Shown here in pieces: positions 34,771-44,457 of a stretch of DNA of 64,000 nucleotides. Source of the stretch: Marinirhabdus gelatinilytica (GTDB lineage Bacteria > Bacteroidota > Bacteroidia > Flavobacteriales > Flavobacteriaceae); contig NZ_QRAO01000002.1 of assembly GCF_003353425.1 (NCBI RefSeq), positions 46,454 through 110,453 of the forward strand, written 5' to 3'. Position 1 is the stretch's first letter. Each line of letters starts with the position of its first letter. The notes under the pieces are model-generated. The model had not been told where the DNA came from, ran no database searches, and saw only the letters and a program-made list of their open reading frames with translations. Both the position numbers and the translations under genes were made by a program.

Positions 34771-37152
34771 CTACTGTTTCACGATCTTAACAGTTTGCAC
34801 GGTGTTTTCTGAAGTTAATCGCATCAAATATACCCCGTTGGCAAAATTGCTGTAGTCTACTGTAGTGTTATTCGAGTTTTCTGAAGAAGAAAACACCAAT
34901 TGCCCTTGAATGTTGAAAACTTCAATCGAATAGCTAGCAATCTCGGTCTTGATGTTCAAGATATCTTCTACAGGGTTAGGGTAGAGTGTGAATACGTTTA
35001 TGGAAGCTTCTTCGGCATTTAATGTGCTTTCCTCCACAACACTAATGGTGAGATCATCAAAATAGAAACCATCACGTCGCTCAGCCCCGTCCGAAGCAAA
35101 CTGGAAACGCACCAAAATAGTTTCGCCCAGGTAATCGCCCAAGTCTATCTCTTCCAGTACCCAATCGTTTTGTGTGCCATCGTAAAGGGGTTCTCCTTCA
35201 GGCTGAAAACCGTTGTTGCTACCTGCATTGGTGAAATTACCACATTGTGGCTCCCAAGAACCACCGTTGTTGGTGCTTACTTCTACCTGAACATAATCCC
35301 AATTGTCCTCGATCTCCCACTTGGCGTAGAACGAAAGACTTGCCCCAATTGCCGAGGTCAGATCCACAGGACTAGAGAGGGTAATGGTTTTGTTCTGGTT
35401 GTTTTGATAGTTACCGTTAGGGGAATCGGTTATAGAGCTTGAAGGTGAAACAAAAGTGTCTGTTGTTGTAGCCCAGCCGTTGTTGTTGTAATTTGCCGTG
35501 GTACTATCTCCGTTATCCTCAAAGACAGGGGTTAGGCTCCCGAACTTTTTTGTTACCAGCGTAGCGGTGTTGTAACTGCCGTTGTTCACTACCAACTCGT
35601 ACACAATATCGTCTCCAGCTTGAGTGCCTGCGGCAATGGTAAGGTCTATACTTCCAGTTTGTTCTTCCAGCAAATCCATCCCGGAGAAGGTGTTGCCATT
35701 ACCCACAAAAGCAATATTTGCAGAAATAGGGTTTAAGGTTACCGAAAAGTTTCCACTCCCGGCAACGCCCAATCTTTTTAAGGTATAGTCTGCTGAGATA
35801 GTTCCTTCGTTACCCACATACAATGGACCGGTTGGGGTAACGGCGGCAAAATTATTTACCATTTTAGCAGACGTAAGGTTCAAATACATCATTCCCTTGC
35901 AAATAGGTTCAATTTCGCTGGAGGGTGGCCAGAATGCAGGACCAATTTCGGGGGTGAAAGCATATATTTTGTCGTGGGTGCCCACCGTGCCGTACATAAA
36001 GTCGTCGCTTGTGCCAGCAGCAGGATATAAATCTGATGATATCTGGTTGGTAAACCCATTCCTTGAAACCAGCTCGTCGCCTACTGCCTCGAACAAATCG
36101 TTTTCTGGGGTAGGGGTGTTGTCTTCATAGCCAAAAGGGTACAACAGTAAATTTCCGTGGGTATGGTTGTTGAGTGCGATCACGAAATTATGGTTCTCTA
36201 CAAACCATTTCATTGCCTGGTTCTCTACTTCAGAGAAAGGTGCTGTACCTCTGTACACTTCGCTACCGGTATTTCCAGAGGTTCCTTGTCCTCCCCAAGC
36301 ACCATTGGCTGGATTTCCGTTTATATAATAATCGTAGTTACGGTTGTTGTCCACCCCATGGCCGTTTTTTCGGTTCTTTCGCCAAAACCCTCCTCCGTTG
36401 GGATCGGTCTTTTGATTGTAAAGATAGCCGTCCGGGTTTAATACAGGTACAAAATAGAGTTCGGTGTTGTTTACGATATTCTGTACCTCGGGGTCGGTAT
36501 CGTAGTTTTCCAACAGATACCACATATAAAAAACCAATTGCGACAACGATGCAGGTTCGCGTGCGTGATGGATGGCCGAATATAATATTTGTGGTTCGCC
36601 CTCGGCAACATTGGGGTTGTCGCTAATCTTTACCCACTTAATGCCGTTGCCACCAATAGAAGGGGTTACCGAGTTGTCCGGCTGGCCTTCGGTTACAAAA
36701 TTGCTTATGTTTTCCTTTGCCGTGATGAGGTTAGGGTAGAGGGACTGCATTTCGTCCAGTTCGTCCAGGAGTTCTTGGTAGGTTAGGTAACCGCCCATAC
36801 TCCCCAAGTTAAAATTGGCTGGGGTCTCATGATCGTTTCCACTTTCGGCACAACCGGGATTTCGTGTTGGGGTTAGATTTCTGTTTTGCTGCAAAAAATG
36901 CTCTTTGGCATCTTCCACCAAAACCTCTACTTGAAAACCTGCCGCACGAACCCTTTCCAATTCTGAAACTGAAAATTCTGAGATCACAAAATGTCCCTTT
37001 TTGTGGATGCCGTGGTCTACGGCCAAACCAAGTGATTCCATAATCTCCAATGCCCCAGGATTGGTATAGGAAATTTTAGCTTTTTGATATATTTCCTGTG
37101 CGAATACTGCAGTGGTGAGAAAAAAACTGAAAAGGAGTAGTGTGTGTTTCAT
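34771..37152 (-). CDS. T9SS-secreted M14 zinc carboxypeptidase
   Basis: The product has 793 residues from the ATG at 37152 (MKHTLLLFSFFLTTAVFA signal peptide); an ATG two codons upstream is possible. The M14 domain carries the zinc motif SAIHHAREPASL (His-Ala-Arg-Glu at about 196-199), the third ligand in ALNNHTHGNLLLYPFG, and the catalytic Glu region AFTPEIGPAFWP. It is followed by beta-sandwich segments, a jelly-roll module (DNWDYVQVEVSTNNGGSW...GFYFDDLTISVV) and a T9SS type A sorting domain (FTLYPNPVEDILNI...FNIQGQLV...GVYLMRL). It removes C-terminal residues from extracellular peptides. Confidence 0.93.
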   Translation of the reverse strand: MKHTLLLFSFFLTTAVFAQEIYQKAKISYTNPGALEIMESLGLAVDHGIHKKGHFVISEFSVSELERVRAAGFQVEVLVEDAKEHFLQQNRNLTPTRNPGCAESGNDHETPANFNLGSMGGYLTYQELLDELDEMQSLYPNLITAKENISNFVTEGQPDNSVTPSIGGNGIKWVKISDNPNVAEGEPQILYSAIHHAREPASLSQLVFYMWYLLENYDTDPEVQNIVNNTELYFVPVLNPDGYLYNQKTDPNGGGFWRKNRKNGHGVDNNRNYDYYINGNPANGAWGGQGTSGNTGSEVYRGTAPFSEVENQAMKWFVENHNFVIALNNHTHGNLLLYPFGYEDNTPTPENDLFEAVGDELVSRNGFTNQISSDLYPAAGTSDDFMYGTVGTHDKIYAFTPEIGPAFWPPSSEIEPICKGMMYLNLTSAKMVNNFAAVTPTGPLYVGNEGTISADYTLKRLGVAGSGNFSVTLNPISANIAFVGNGNTFSGMDLLEEQTGSIDLTIAAGTQAGDDIVYELVVNNGSYNTATLVTKKFGSLTPVFEDNGDSTTANYNNNGWATTTDTFVSPSSSITDSPNGNYQNNQNKTITLSSPVDLTSAIGASLSFYAKWEIEDNWDYVQVEVSTNNGGSWEPQCGNFTNAGSNNGFQPEGEPLYDGTQNDWVLEEIDLGDYLGETILVRFQFASDGAERRDGFYFDDLTISVVEESTLNAEEASINVFTLYPNPVEDILNIKTEIASYSIEVFNIQGQLVFSSSENSNNTTVDYSNFANGVYLMRLTSENTVQTVKIVKQ

Positions 37153-37209
37153 AGTCAAAGTTTATACGAAGTGTGTTTTTCTATAACGGCTTGGAAATTT
37201 ACATAGTAT

Positions 37210-40200
37210 CTACGCTTTTTTCTCCAACCACTTCCTAGCGTTCACAAAACCTTCCAGCCACGGGGTAATCTCGTCGTTTTTGCCGTTGGGGTAGTGTGCC
37301 CAATTCCACGAAAAGGTAGAGCGCTCCAGATGCGGCATCATTACCAAGTGCCTTCCTGTGGCATCGGTCATGATGGCTGTGTTGTAGTCGCTTCCGTTGG
37401 GATTGCTGGGGAACGCATCATATCCATATTTTCCTACGATATTGTAATGGCTTTCAGGTTTCGGAAAACTGAATTTCCCTTCCCCGTGCGCGGCCCAAAT
37501 TCCCAAGGTAGTACCCGCAAAACTGGACAGCATCACAGAGTTATTCTCCTGTATGGCCACTGAAGTAAAATTACATTCAAATTTCCCCGTACTGTTATGG
37601 AGCATTTTTGGCTTCTCATCGTCTTCTGGGGTCAATAAGCCCAGTTCAATGAACAATTGGCAACCGTTGCAAACGCCCAGTGAAAGGGTGTCCTCTCGGT
37701 TAAAGAAATCTTTTAGTGCTTTATTGGCCTTCTCGTTGTAGAGGAACGCTCCTGCCCAGCCTTTTGCACTTCCCAGCACATCACTGTTGGAAAAACCACC
37801 CACGGCGGCTATGAATTGGATGTCCTCTAAGGTTTCACGACCGCTTATCAAATCGGTCATGTGTACGTCCTTCACATCAAATCCAGCGAGGTACATCGCG
37901 TTTGCCATCTCGCGCTCACTATTGCTTCCTTTTTCGCGGATAATGGCGGCCTTAATTTTTGTGTCGTTTTTGCTACGCTCCGTATGGCAATCTTCAAGAG
38001 TATTTATGTATTGCTTCGGAAATGTAAACTGGAGCGGTTGCTCCTTATAATTGTTGAAACGTTCAGCAGCCTTCTCTTCACCACTTTGTTTTCTGTCCAA
38101 TAAATACGAGGTTCGGTACCACGTATCCCGCATTTCAGCAATTGAAAGTTTCAAGTTTTCGGAATGGTTGGTAATCTCGAGCACATCACTTTCAGTAACC
38201 GAACCAATTTTTACGGCTTTGATATTCTTTTCAGCAAAAACGGTTTCAACGGAAGCATCGTTTTTCGCTTGAATCACCACGGCACAATTTTCAGCAAACA
38301 GCGTCTTTGCAATATCTTTTTCGCCTAAAGCGGAAAGATCAACAGTAGCTCCAAGGTTGGTGTCTGCAAAGCACATTTCCAGCAGCGTGGTGATCAACCC
38401 ACCAGAAGCGATATCGTGTCCTGCGGTGATATTTTCTTCAGCAATCAAGGTTTGTAGCGTGTTGAAAACAGTTTTTACGTAACCTGCGTCTTTCACCGTT
38501 GGAGCTTCCTCACCCACGGCATTTAATATTTGTGCAAAGGAGGAGCCACCCAATTTAAAATCGTCTTGTGAAAACGAAATATAGTAGAGACTGCCCGCAT
38601 CTTTTTGCAATACAGGTCCTACTACTTTCGAGATAGCATTACAATGCCCAGCTGCCGAAATGATAACGGTGCCCGGTGAGATCACTTCCTCGTTTTTATA
38701 TTTCTGTTTCATGGAAAGGGAATCCTTCCCAGTGGGGACATTTATGCCCAGGTCTATGGCAAATTCGCTCACGGCCTCTACGGCTTTGTAGAGTCTTGCA
38801 TCCTCACCCTTATTATTGCACGGCCACATCCAGTTGGCAGATAGTGAAACGCTTGTAAGTTGTTCTTCCAACGGTGCCCAAACTATGTTCGTCAAGGCTT
38901 CGGTGATAGAGTTTCTTGCACCTGCCACGGGGTCTATAAGCCCTGAAATAGGGGAGTGTCCTATGCTTGTTGCGACACCATTTGTACCATTATAATCCAA
39001 CGCCATTACTCCGCAATTGTTCAAGGGTAACTGCAATGGTCCTGCACATTGTTGTTTGGCCACACGGCCCCCTACGCAGCGGTCCGCCTTGTTGGTGAGC
39101 CAATCCTTACAGGCAACGGCTTCTAACTGTAATACTTGTGAAATGTATGTTTTTATGTTAGCGACATCGTATTGGGGATTTTCATAGTTTCTTGCTACTG
39201 AAATATCTTTCATGATGGTTTTAGGGGAGCTCCCAAACATATCTGCCAGCTCAAAATCCATGGGTTTTGCACCCGTGGTCTCACTTTCAAAAACAAATTT
39301 ATAATCGCCCGTAACATCTCCTACCTGGTACATTGGCGAGCGTTCGCGATCGGCGATGCGTTGTAGTTTATCAATATATTTTTCTGAAATAACCAATCCC
39401 ATTCGTTCTTGGGACTCGTTACCAATAATCTCTTTGGCCGAAAGCGTGGGATCGCCCACGGGTAGTTTGTCCAGATCTATCTTGCCACCAGTTTCTTCCA
39501 CGAGTTCGCTCAAACAATTTAAATGCCCGCCGGCACCATGGTCGTGAATAGAGACAATTTCGTTATGGTCGCTCTCCACCATCCCGCGAATAGCGTTGGC
39601 GGCACGTTTTTGCATTTCTGGGTTGGAACGTTGTATGGCATTCAGTTCGATACCGCTGGAAAATTCACCTGTATCTGCACTGGAAACGGCGGCACCGCCC
39701 ATTCCAATACGGTAGTTCTCACCCCCCAGAATAACAACTTTATCCCCTTTGTTGGGTGTGTCCTTTATGGCTTGGTTTGCCTTCCCGTAGCCAATTCCCC
39801 CTGCAAGCATGATCACCTTATCGAAACCCAATTTGCGGGCGTGCTCCTCATGCTCAAATGTTAATACAGAACCTGCTATGAGCGGTTGCCCAAATTTGTT
39901 CCCAAAATCTGAAGCTCCGTTACTGGCCTTTATCAAGATGTCCAAAGGTGTTTGGTACAACCAGTCGCGCTCGTCCATGGCTTGTTCCCAAGGACGGTTT
40001 TCTTCCAATCGTGAGTAGGATGTCATATACACAGCGGTCCCTGCAAGGGGCAATGATCCTTTTCCACCTGCCAAGCGGTCGCGTATTTCCCCACCGCTAC
40101 CTGTTGCGGCACCATTAAAAGGCTCTACCGTAGTAGGAAAATTGTGGGTCTCGGCTTTCAGGGAGATAACACTGTCAAAATCCTTGCTTTCGTAAAATTC

Positions 40201-40890
40201 AGGAACATCCGGAGCTTTTGGGGCAAATTGCGTGGCTTTAGGGCCCTTTACGAATGCAACGTTGTCTTTGTATGCCGAAACAATCCCGTTGGGGTGCGCT
40301 TCAGAAGTTTTCTTTATCATTTTGAAGAGGGAGGAGGGCATTTCCTCTCCATCTATCACGAAGGTCCCGTTAAATATCTTGTGGCGGCAATGCTCACTGT
40401 TGGCCTGACTGAATCCAAAGACTTCACTATCGGTCAGCTTTCGGCCCAAACGAGTCGCGAGGTTCTCGAGATAGATGACCTCTTCGTCGCTAAGGGCTAA
40501 TCCCTCGGCGTTATTGTAAGCGCCTATATCATCAATTTCAAGGATGCCTTCAGGCTCGATATTGATGGTGAAAATAGCTTGGTCCAACTGCGGATATTTT
40601 TGTGACAGCATGGGGTCGTAGTCTGAAAAGTCTTCGGCTACGTTTTCAAAGGTTTCAATACGTATAATGCCTTCAATGCCCATGTTTTGGGTGATTTCAA
40701 CAGCATTGGTACTCCACGGGGTAATCATGGAAGCTCGTGGACCAATAAAAAAATCCGCTATTGCGGACTGTTCTATCTTGGGTTGGTTGCCAAAGAGCCA
40801 TACCAATTTTTGAGTGTTTTCTGAAGTTAACTCCCCTTGGGTCTGTACTGCAAAAACGTGGTTTTTTGCATTTCCGAAGAAGTGGATCAT
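37210..40890 (-). CDS. purL: Phosphoribosylformylglycinamidine synthase
   Basis: The 1226-residue single-chain PurL converts FGAR to FGAM in purine synthesis using glutamine and ATP. It has the linker/ATP region SDEEVIYLENLATRLGRKLTDSEVFGFSQANSEHCRHKIFNG, substrate motif LKAETHNFPTTVEPFNGAATGSGGEIRDR, the second AIRS-like half, and a C-terminal class I glutaminase with Cys in LGVCNGCQLFIELGLL and His in AAHGEGKFSFP. The length is slightly under the usual ~1290 for the fused form. A TACCTTTG promoter box lies 53 nt upstream. Confidence 0.97.
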   Translation of the reverse strand: MIHFFGNAKNHVFAVQTQGELTSENTQKLVWLFGNQPKIEQSAIADFFIGPRASMITPWSTNAVEITQNMGIEGIIRIETFENVAEDFSDYDPMLSQKYPQLDQAIFTINIEPEGILEIDDIGAYNNAEGLALSDEEVIYLENLATRLGRKLTDSEVFGFSQANSEHCRHKIFNGTFVIDGEEMPSSLFKMIKKTSEAHPNGIVSAYKDNVAFVKGPKATQFAPKAPDVPEFYESKDFDSVISLKAETHNFPTTVEPFNGAATGSGGEIRDRLAGGKGSLPLAGTAVYMTSYSRLEENRPWEQAMDERDWLYQTPLDILIKASNGASDFGNKFGQPLIAGSVLTFEHEEHARKLGFDKVIMLAGGIGYGKANQAIKDTPNKGDKVVILGGENYRIGMGGAAVSSADTGEFSSGIELNAIQRSNPEMQKRAANAIRGMVESDHNEIVSIHDHGAGGHLNCLSELVEETGGKIDLDKLPVGDPTLSAKEIIGNESQERMGLVISEKYIDKLQRIADRERSPMYQVGDVTGDYKFVFESETTGAKPMDFELADMFGSSPKTIMKDISVARNYENPQYDVANIKTYISQVLQLEAVACKDWLTNKADRCVGGRVAKQQCAGPLQLPLNNCGVMALDYNGTNGVATSIGHSPISGLIDPVAGARNSITEALTNIVWAPLEEQLTSVSLSANWMWPCNNKGEDARLYKAVEAVSEFAIDLGINVPTGKDSLSMKQKYKNEEVISPGTVIISAAGHCNAISKVVGPVLQKDAGSLYYISFSQDDFKLGGSSFAQILNAVGEEAPTVKDAGYVKTVFNTLQTLIAEENITAGHDIASGGLITTLLEMCFADTNLGATVDLSALGEKDIAKTLFAENCAVVIQAKNDASVETVFAEKNIKAVKIGSVTESDVLEITNHSENLKLSIAEMRDTWYRTSYLLDRKQSGEEKAAERFNNYKEQPLQFTFPKQYINTLEDCHTERSKNDTKIKAAIIREKGSNSEREMANAMYLAGFDVKDVHMTDLISGRETLEDIQFIAAVGGFSNSDVLGSAKGWAGAFLYNEKANKALKDFFNREDTLSLGVCNGCQLFIELGLLTPEDDEKPKMLHNSTGKFECNFTSVAIQENNSVMLSSFAGTTLGIWAAHGEGKFSFPKPESHYNIVGKYGYDAFPSNPNGSDYNTAIMTDATGRHLVMMPHLERSTFSWNWAHYPNGKNDEITPWLEGFVNARKWLEKKA

Positions 40891-40943
40891 CCGCTTTAAA
40901 TTTTAGTGCTTTTGTTGCTTAAACAACTGCTTGTTTTGAAGTG

Positions 40944-40951
40944 GCAAAGGT
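40944..40951 (-). promoter_or_regulatory. TAnnTTTG promoter box, purL
   Basis: On the minus strand this reads TACCTTTG, 53 nt before the ATG at 40890. The leader is longer than for most genes in this window. I see no purine riboswitch-like fold in it. Confidence 0.6.
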
Positions 40952-41119
40952 AGGTAAAAAATAGGTTTTTTTATATACTTAAAACAGTCATTATGTTAGT
41001 ATTGCCAACTCATAATTTTTTCCTATAGGTTATTTTAGTAAATTGCGCTATATTCTTAAAAGGGTTGAAAGTACTCATTATATTCTTCGACTCACCACTA
41101 TAATTATTAATAAACTATT

Positions 41120-43288
41120 ATGAAAAAGAAATTATTTTTTGTGCTTGGCGCAATGGTCTTGAGCCTAACGGCTTTTGGACAAGAGAGTGCCACTGCTACT
41201 GTAGTATCCCAAGGTGAATTTATTGGAAAGACCATCCCCTTGCGCGATATGCCAACCATCGATGAGTTGGAAAATTTTAACAACGACGATGCTAAGGAAA
41301 TTAAGCATTACATAAAAAGAGGAAATGAACCAGTTAATGAATCAACTGCGCTTCCCCTAAATGGAGATCCTGTACGTCAAGCTAACCAAGGAACAAGGGA
41401 GCAACTTAACATACTTCAAAATTTTGATGGGGCTTCTGTAGCTGAGGGACAGGCCATTCCCCCAGATCCAACTGGCGCCGTAGGTCCTAACCACTATGTA
41501 CATTCTGTAAATGTTGTGGTGAAGATTTTTGATAAAGTAGGAAATTTACTTGCGGGCCCTACGTTTTTGGGAACATTCTTAGGAAATGGTTCTAGTAACG
41601 GAGATCCTATCGTAATGTATGACCATTTAGCTGATCGCTTTTTTGTGAGTCAGTTCCAGATTTCAAACAATGCTTTGATAATTGGAATTTCCGACACTCC
41701 CGATCCAACCGGATCCTATAATGTATATTCATTCCCATTGGACGCTTTTCCAGACTACCCACACTATTCCGTTTGGCATGATGGATATTATATGACGGCC
41801 AACAAATTTCAAGGAAATACTATTTATGTTCTTGATCGTGCGAGTATGATTGCGGGACTTCCTAATCCTACTATAATAGGATTCAATTTACCCCAGGTGG
41901 TTAATAATCCTGCGGCAGTATTTAGTCCAGAACCAGCAAATCTTATAGGAGACACGTTTGACCCAACTTCACCAGCTTACATTGTTTACTTACAAGACGA
42001 TGCTTGGGTAGGTGTTAGTGAAGACCATTTGAAGGTTTGGGAAATTGATGTGAACTTTGCAACCCCAGGAGCTTCAACTATATCCAACCCAATAGAGATT
42101 ACAACTGCACCTTTCGATTCTTTCTTGAGGCCATTTGGTACTGGAGATGTTGAGCAGCCAGGGACTTCACAGCGAATAGATGCCATAAGTGGAGTAATTT
42201 CTTATGCTGCGAATTATAGAGCATTTCCAACCTATAATTCTTGGGTAATTACTTTCAATGCAGATGTAGGAGGAATAACTCCAGGAGTACGTTGGATCGA
42301 GCTACGAAACGATGCAACGAACGATTGGACCATATTCCAAGAAGGAACGTACGCTCCAGCCGACGGCGAGTCTAGATTTATGGGAAGTGCCGCAATGGAC
42401 GAAGATGGAAACATTGGCCTAGGATTTAATATAGGTAGTGAAAATACGTTTGCAGGAATACGTTATACTGGACGATTAGATGGTGACGACCTTGGTGAAA
42501 TGACATTTCCTGAAAGTACCATCGTGAACGGTAATGGAAGACAAACCAACACCAACCGTTTTGGAGATTATACACACTTGAGCATGGACCCAGACGGAGT
42601 AACCTTTTGGTTTACGGCCCAGTACATGGCAGCAAATAATTTCTGGAGAACGAGAATCGCTTCGTTTAGGATTTCTCCAAGTTTGGCCAACGATGTAGGG
42701 TTCTTTAATTTTGTCTCTCCACAGGACGGAGCTTTAGGTAATGCAGAAACTGTAGAGGCTAAGATTTACAACTTCGGAACTGACCCACAATCTAACTTTG
42801 ATGTGGAACTTTACCTGGATGGAAATTTAGTAGCTACTGAAACCTTTACAGGAACCATCCAGCCCCAAGAAGAAGTAAACTACATATTCAACCAAACGTT
42901 AGATCTTTCAGCACCAGGTACTACATATAGTATTGAAGCTAGAACCGATTTGGCTGGAGATGCCAATGCACCAAACGATGGTTTTACTATTGAAGTTGAC
43001 AATACTACGCTATCTGTAGGGGATGCAGAATTTAACAGTGGCGAGTTCACCATCGTACCTGCTTCACAAAAAGTGTACGATATCACTTTTACCACGAACA
43101 AAAATTATGGTGATATATCCTACGAGATCTATAACACTATAGGACAGAAACTTTATACTGGCGTTATGGATGCCCAAGGAAATGAGCATACGGCACGTGT
43201 GGATATGAACACTTCTCCAATAGGTGTTTATTTTGTAAAACTTACCAATGGCGATCTTAAAGCCTCTAAGCGCTTTATAGTACGATAG
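41120..43288 (+). CDS. T9SS-secreted protein with CARDB-like domain
   Basis: The 722-residue product has signal peptide MKKKLFFVLGAMVLSLTAFGQ. The large central part (about 100-520) is a propeller-like secreted domain with GAVGPNHYVHSVNVVVKIFDK, DRFFVSQFQISN, PHYSVWHDGYYMTANKF and GSAAMDEDGNIGLGFNIGS, found in many Bacteroidetes and marine proteins. A CARDB-like Ig fold follows (LANDVGFFNFVSPQDGALG...VEAKIYNFGTDPQSNFDVEL), then a T9SS type A sorting domain (YEIYNTIGQKLYTGVM...GVYFVKLTNG). No catalytic motif was recognised; it may bind polysaccharide or protein outside the cell. Confidence 0.82.
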   Translation: MKKKLFFVLGAMVLSLTAFGQESATATVVSQGEFIGKTIPLRDMPTIDELENFNNDDAKEIKHYIKRGNEPVNESTALPLNGDPVRQANQGTREQLNILQNFDGASVAEGQAIPPDPTGAVGPNHYVHSVNVVVKIFDKVGNLLAGPTFLGTFLGNGSSNGDPIVMYDHLADRFFVSQFQISNNALIIGISDTPDPTGSYNVYSFPLDAFPDYPHYSVWHDGYYMTANKFQGNTIYVLDRASMIAGLPNPTIIGFNLPQVVNNPAAVFSPEPANLIGDTFDPTSPAYIVYLQDDAWVGVSEDHLKVWEIDVNFATPGASTISNPIEITTAPFDSFLRPFGTGDVEQPGTSQRIDAISGVISYAANYRAFPTYNSWVITFNADVGGITPGVRWIELRNDATNDWTIFQEGTYAPADGESRFMGSAAMDEDGNIGLGFNIGSENTFAGIRYTGRLDGDDLGEMTFPESTIVNGNGRQTNTNRFGDYTHLSMDPDGVTFWFTAQYMAANNFWRTRIASFRISPSLANDVGFFNFVSPQDGALGNAETVEAKIYNFGTDPQSNFDVELYLDGNLVATETFTGTIQPQEEVNYIFNQTLDLSAPGTTYSIEARTDLAGDANAPNDGFTIEVDNTTLSVGDAEFNSGEFTIVPASQKVYDITFTTNKNYGDISYEIYNTIGQKLYTGVMDAQGNEHTARVDMNTSPIGVYFVKLTNGDLKASKRFIVR

Positions 43289-43314
43289 TCTTTTTTATTA
43301 TAGGTATTAAACTG

Positions 43315-43343
43315 AAAAAAGTGCCCACTTAGGGCACTTTTTT
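43315..43343. terminator. Bidirectional terminator between convergent genes
   Basis: AAAAAAGTGCCC (43315-43326) and GGGCACTTTTTT (43332-43343) form a perfect 12-bp stem with a 5-nt loop. It gives a T-run on both strands and serves the T9SS gene on + and the endonuclease gene on -. Confidence 0.9.
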
Positions 43344-43401
43344 GTTTGATATCAGCGATGTGGTTAAATGTTTTTTTATTACTGCCGAATTGGTGCTGAA
43401 A

Positions 43402-44451
43402 CTATTGTTTGCTAATTCTCTTTGTAATAGTACCGTTTGCCGAAACTATTTTTAAAAAGTAAATGCCTGATTGCATTCCTTGGGTGTTGATCTTTGCGAT
43501 GTCATCATCATTTGATTGAAGGGTTTGAAGTAACCTTCCATTAACGTCATATACTGAAATTTCTTCTAGCGGAACTGAAGTGCTGGTGCTTACAAAAACG
43601 TTGTCCAGTACTGGATTGGGATACACACTTACATCTATAATATTGTTTTCAGTAACTGAAAGATTGCTCCATCTATCCTCTGCCTGTGGGCCTCCCCATA
43701 TTGCCGTTGCCAAAGCCGGCTGGTCTATAAAAGGGTTTCGGTTGCCATATACGTTTTGAAGATACGGGTTTCTCTGGTCTTCCATTTCTGAAACGGGATC
43801 GTCCACATTCCATTGTAGGTATATTTGTAACATCTGGGTACTGCCTTGCAACGGGCTGTTTCCGTTCAAAGAGGGTAGGCAACGGTCACCATAGCGAGTG
43901 TACATATACATCATCATACGGGCTACATCACCTTTCCACTCGTCTCCAGGGTACCAATCTCCACTTCCCACATCACCAGCAGGGCCAGAGCCGGTTGCAA
44001 ACCTTTTAGTTCCCTTGTTGTTGTTCATTTGCTGGTCGCTTGGGCGAATGTTGTGGGGGTCTGCGGCAATGCCCGTAGTGCTGTTGCTGGGGCTCCCCAT
44101 TTCGGGGTTTGCATTAGAAGTGGCAAAGACATGCTCCCTGTTGTAATCGCAACCCGTGCCACCAAAGTCATCTTTGTCTCGGCTTCGATCTGTAGTGCAA
44201 TTGCCATCATTATCGTTGGAACCATAGACTAGCAAGACGTTTGCACTGTTGTCTGGGTCTTCGTCGGTTATCTTTACCACGTCCCTAATATCTCCGTAAT
44301 TGAAACTAGGGTTTGCGTTGCTTATTTTATTCTGTAGTTCAATGTAGAGCGCTTGACCTGTCAGGGTTACGTCTACATCATCATAATAAGGCTGTTGTGC
44401 CAGAGCCAGCGTTGAGGTAAGAACTAAAAGGAATAAAATTATCTTTTTCAT
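43402..44451 (-). CDS. T9SS-secreted endonuclease I family nuclease
   Basis: The 349-residue product has signal peptide MKKIILFLLVLTSTLALA. It has the EndA/NucM-type His-Me finger motif YNREHVFATSNANPEMG followed by ADPHNIRPSDQQMNNNKGTKRFA, with catalytic His and metal-binding Asn, then GDEWKGDVARMMMYMYTRYGDRCLP. A T9SS type A sorting domain is at the end (VYPNPVLDNVFVS...YDVNGRLLQTL...GIYFLKIV). It should degrade extracellular DNA or RNA. It lies 6 bp upstream of the stop of the RsmB-like gene region and is co-directional with the latter's transcript. Confidence 0.93.
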   Translation of the reverse strand: MKKIILFLLVLTSTLALAQQPYYDDVDVTLTGQALYIELQNKISNANPSFNYGDIRDVVKITDEDPDNSANVLLVYGSNDNDGNCTTDRSRDKDDFGGTGCDYNREHVFATSNANPEMGSPSNSTTGIAADPHNIRPSDQQMNNNKGTKRFATGSGPAGDVGSGDWYPGDEWKGDVARMMMYMYTRYGDRCLPSLNGNSPLQGSTQMLQIYLQWNVDDPVSEMEDQRNPYLQNVYGNRNPFIDQPALATAIWGGPQAEDRWSNLSVTENNIIDVSVYPNPVLDNVFVSTSTSVPLEEISVYDVNGRLLQTLQSNDDDIAKINTQGMQSGIYFLKIVSANGTITKRISKQ

Positions 44452-44457
44452 AAGTTT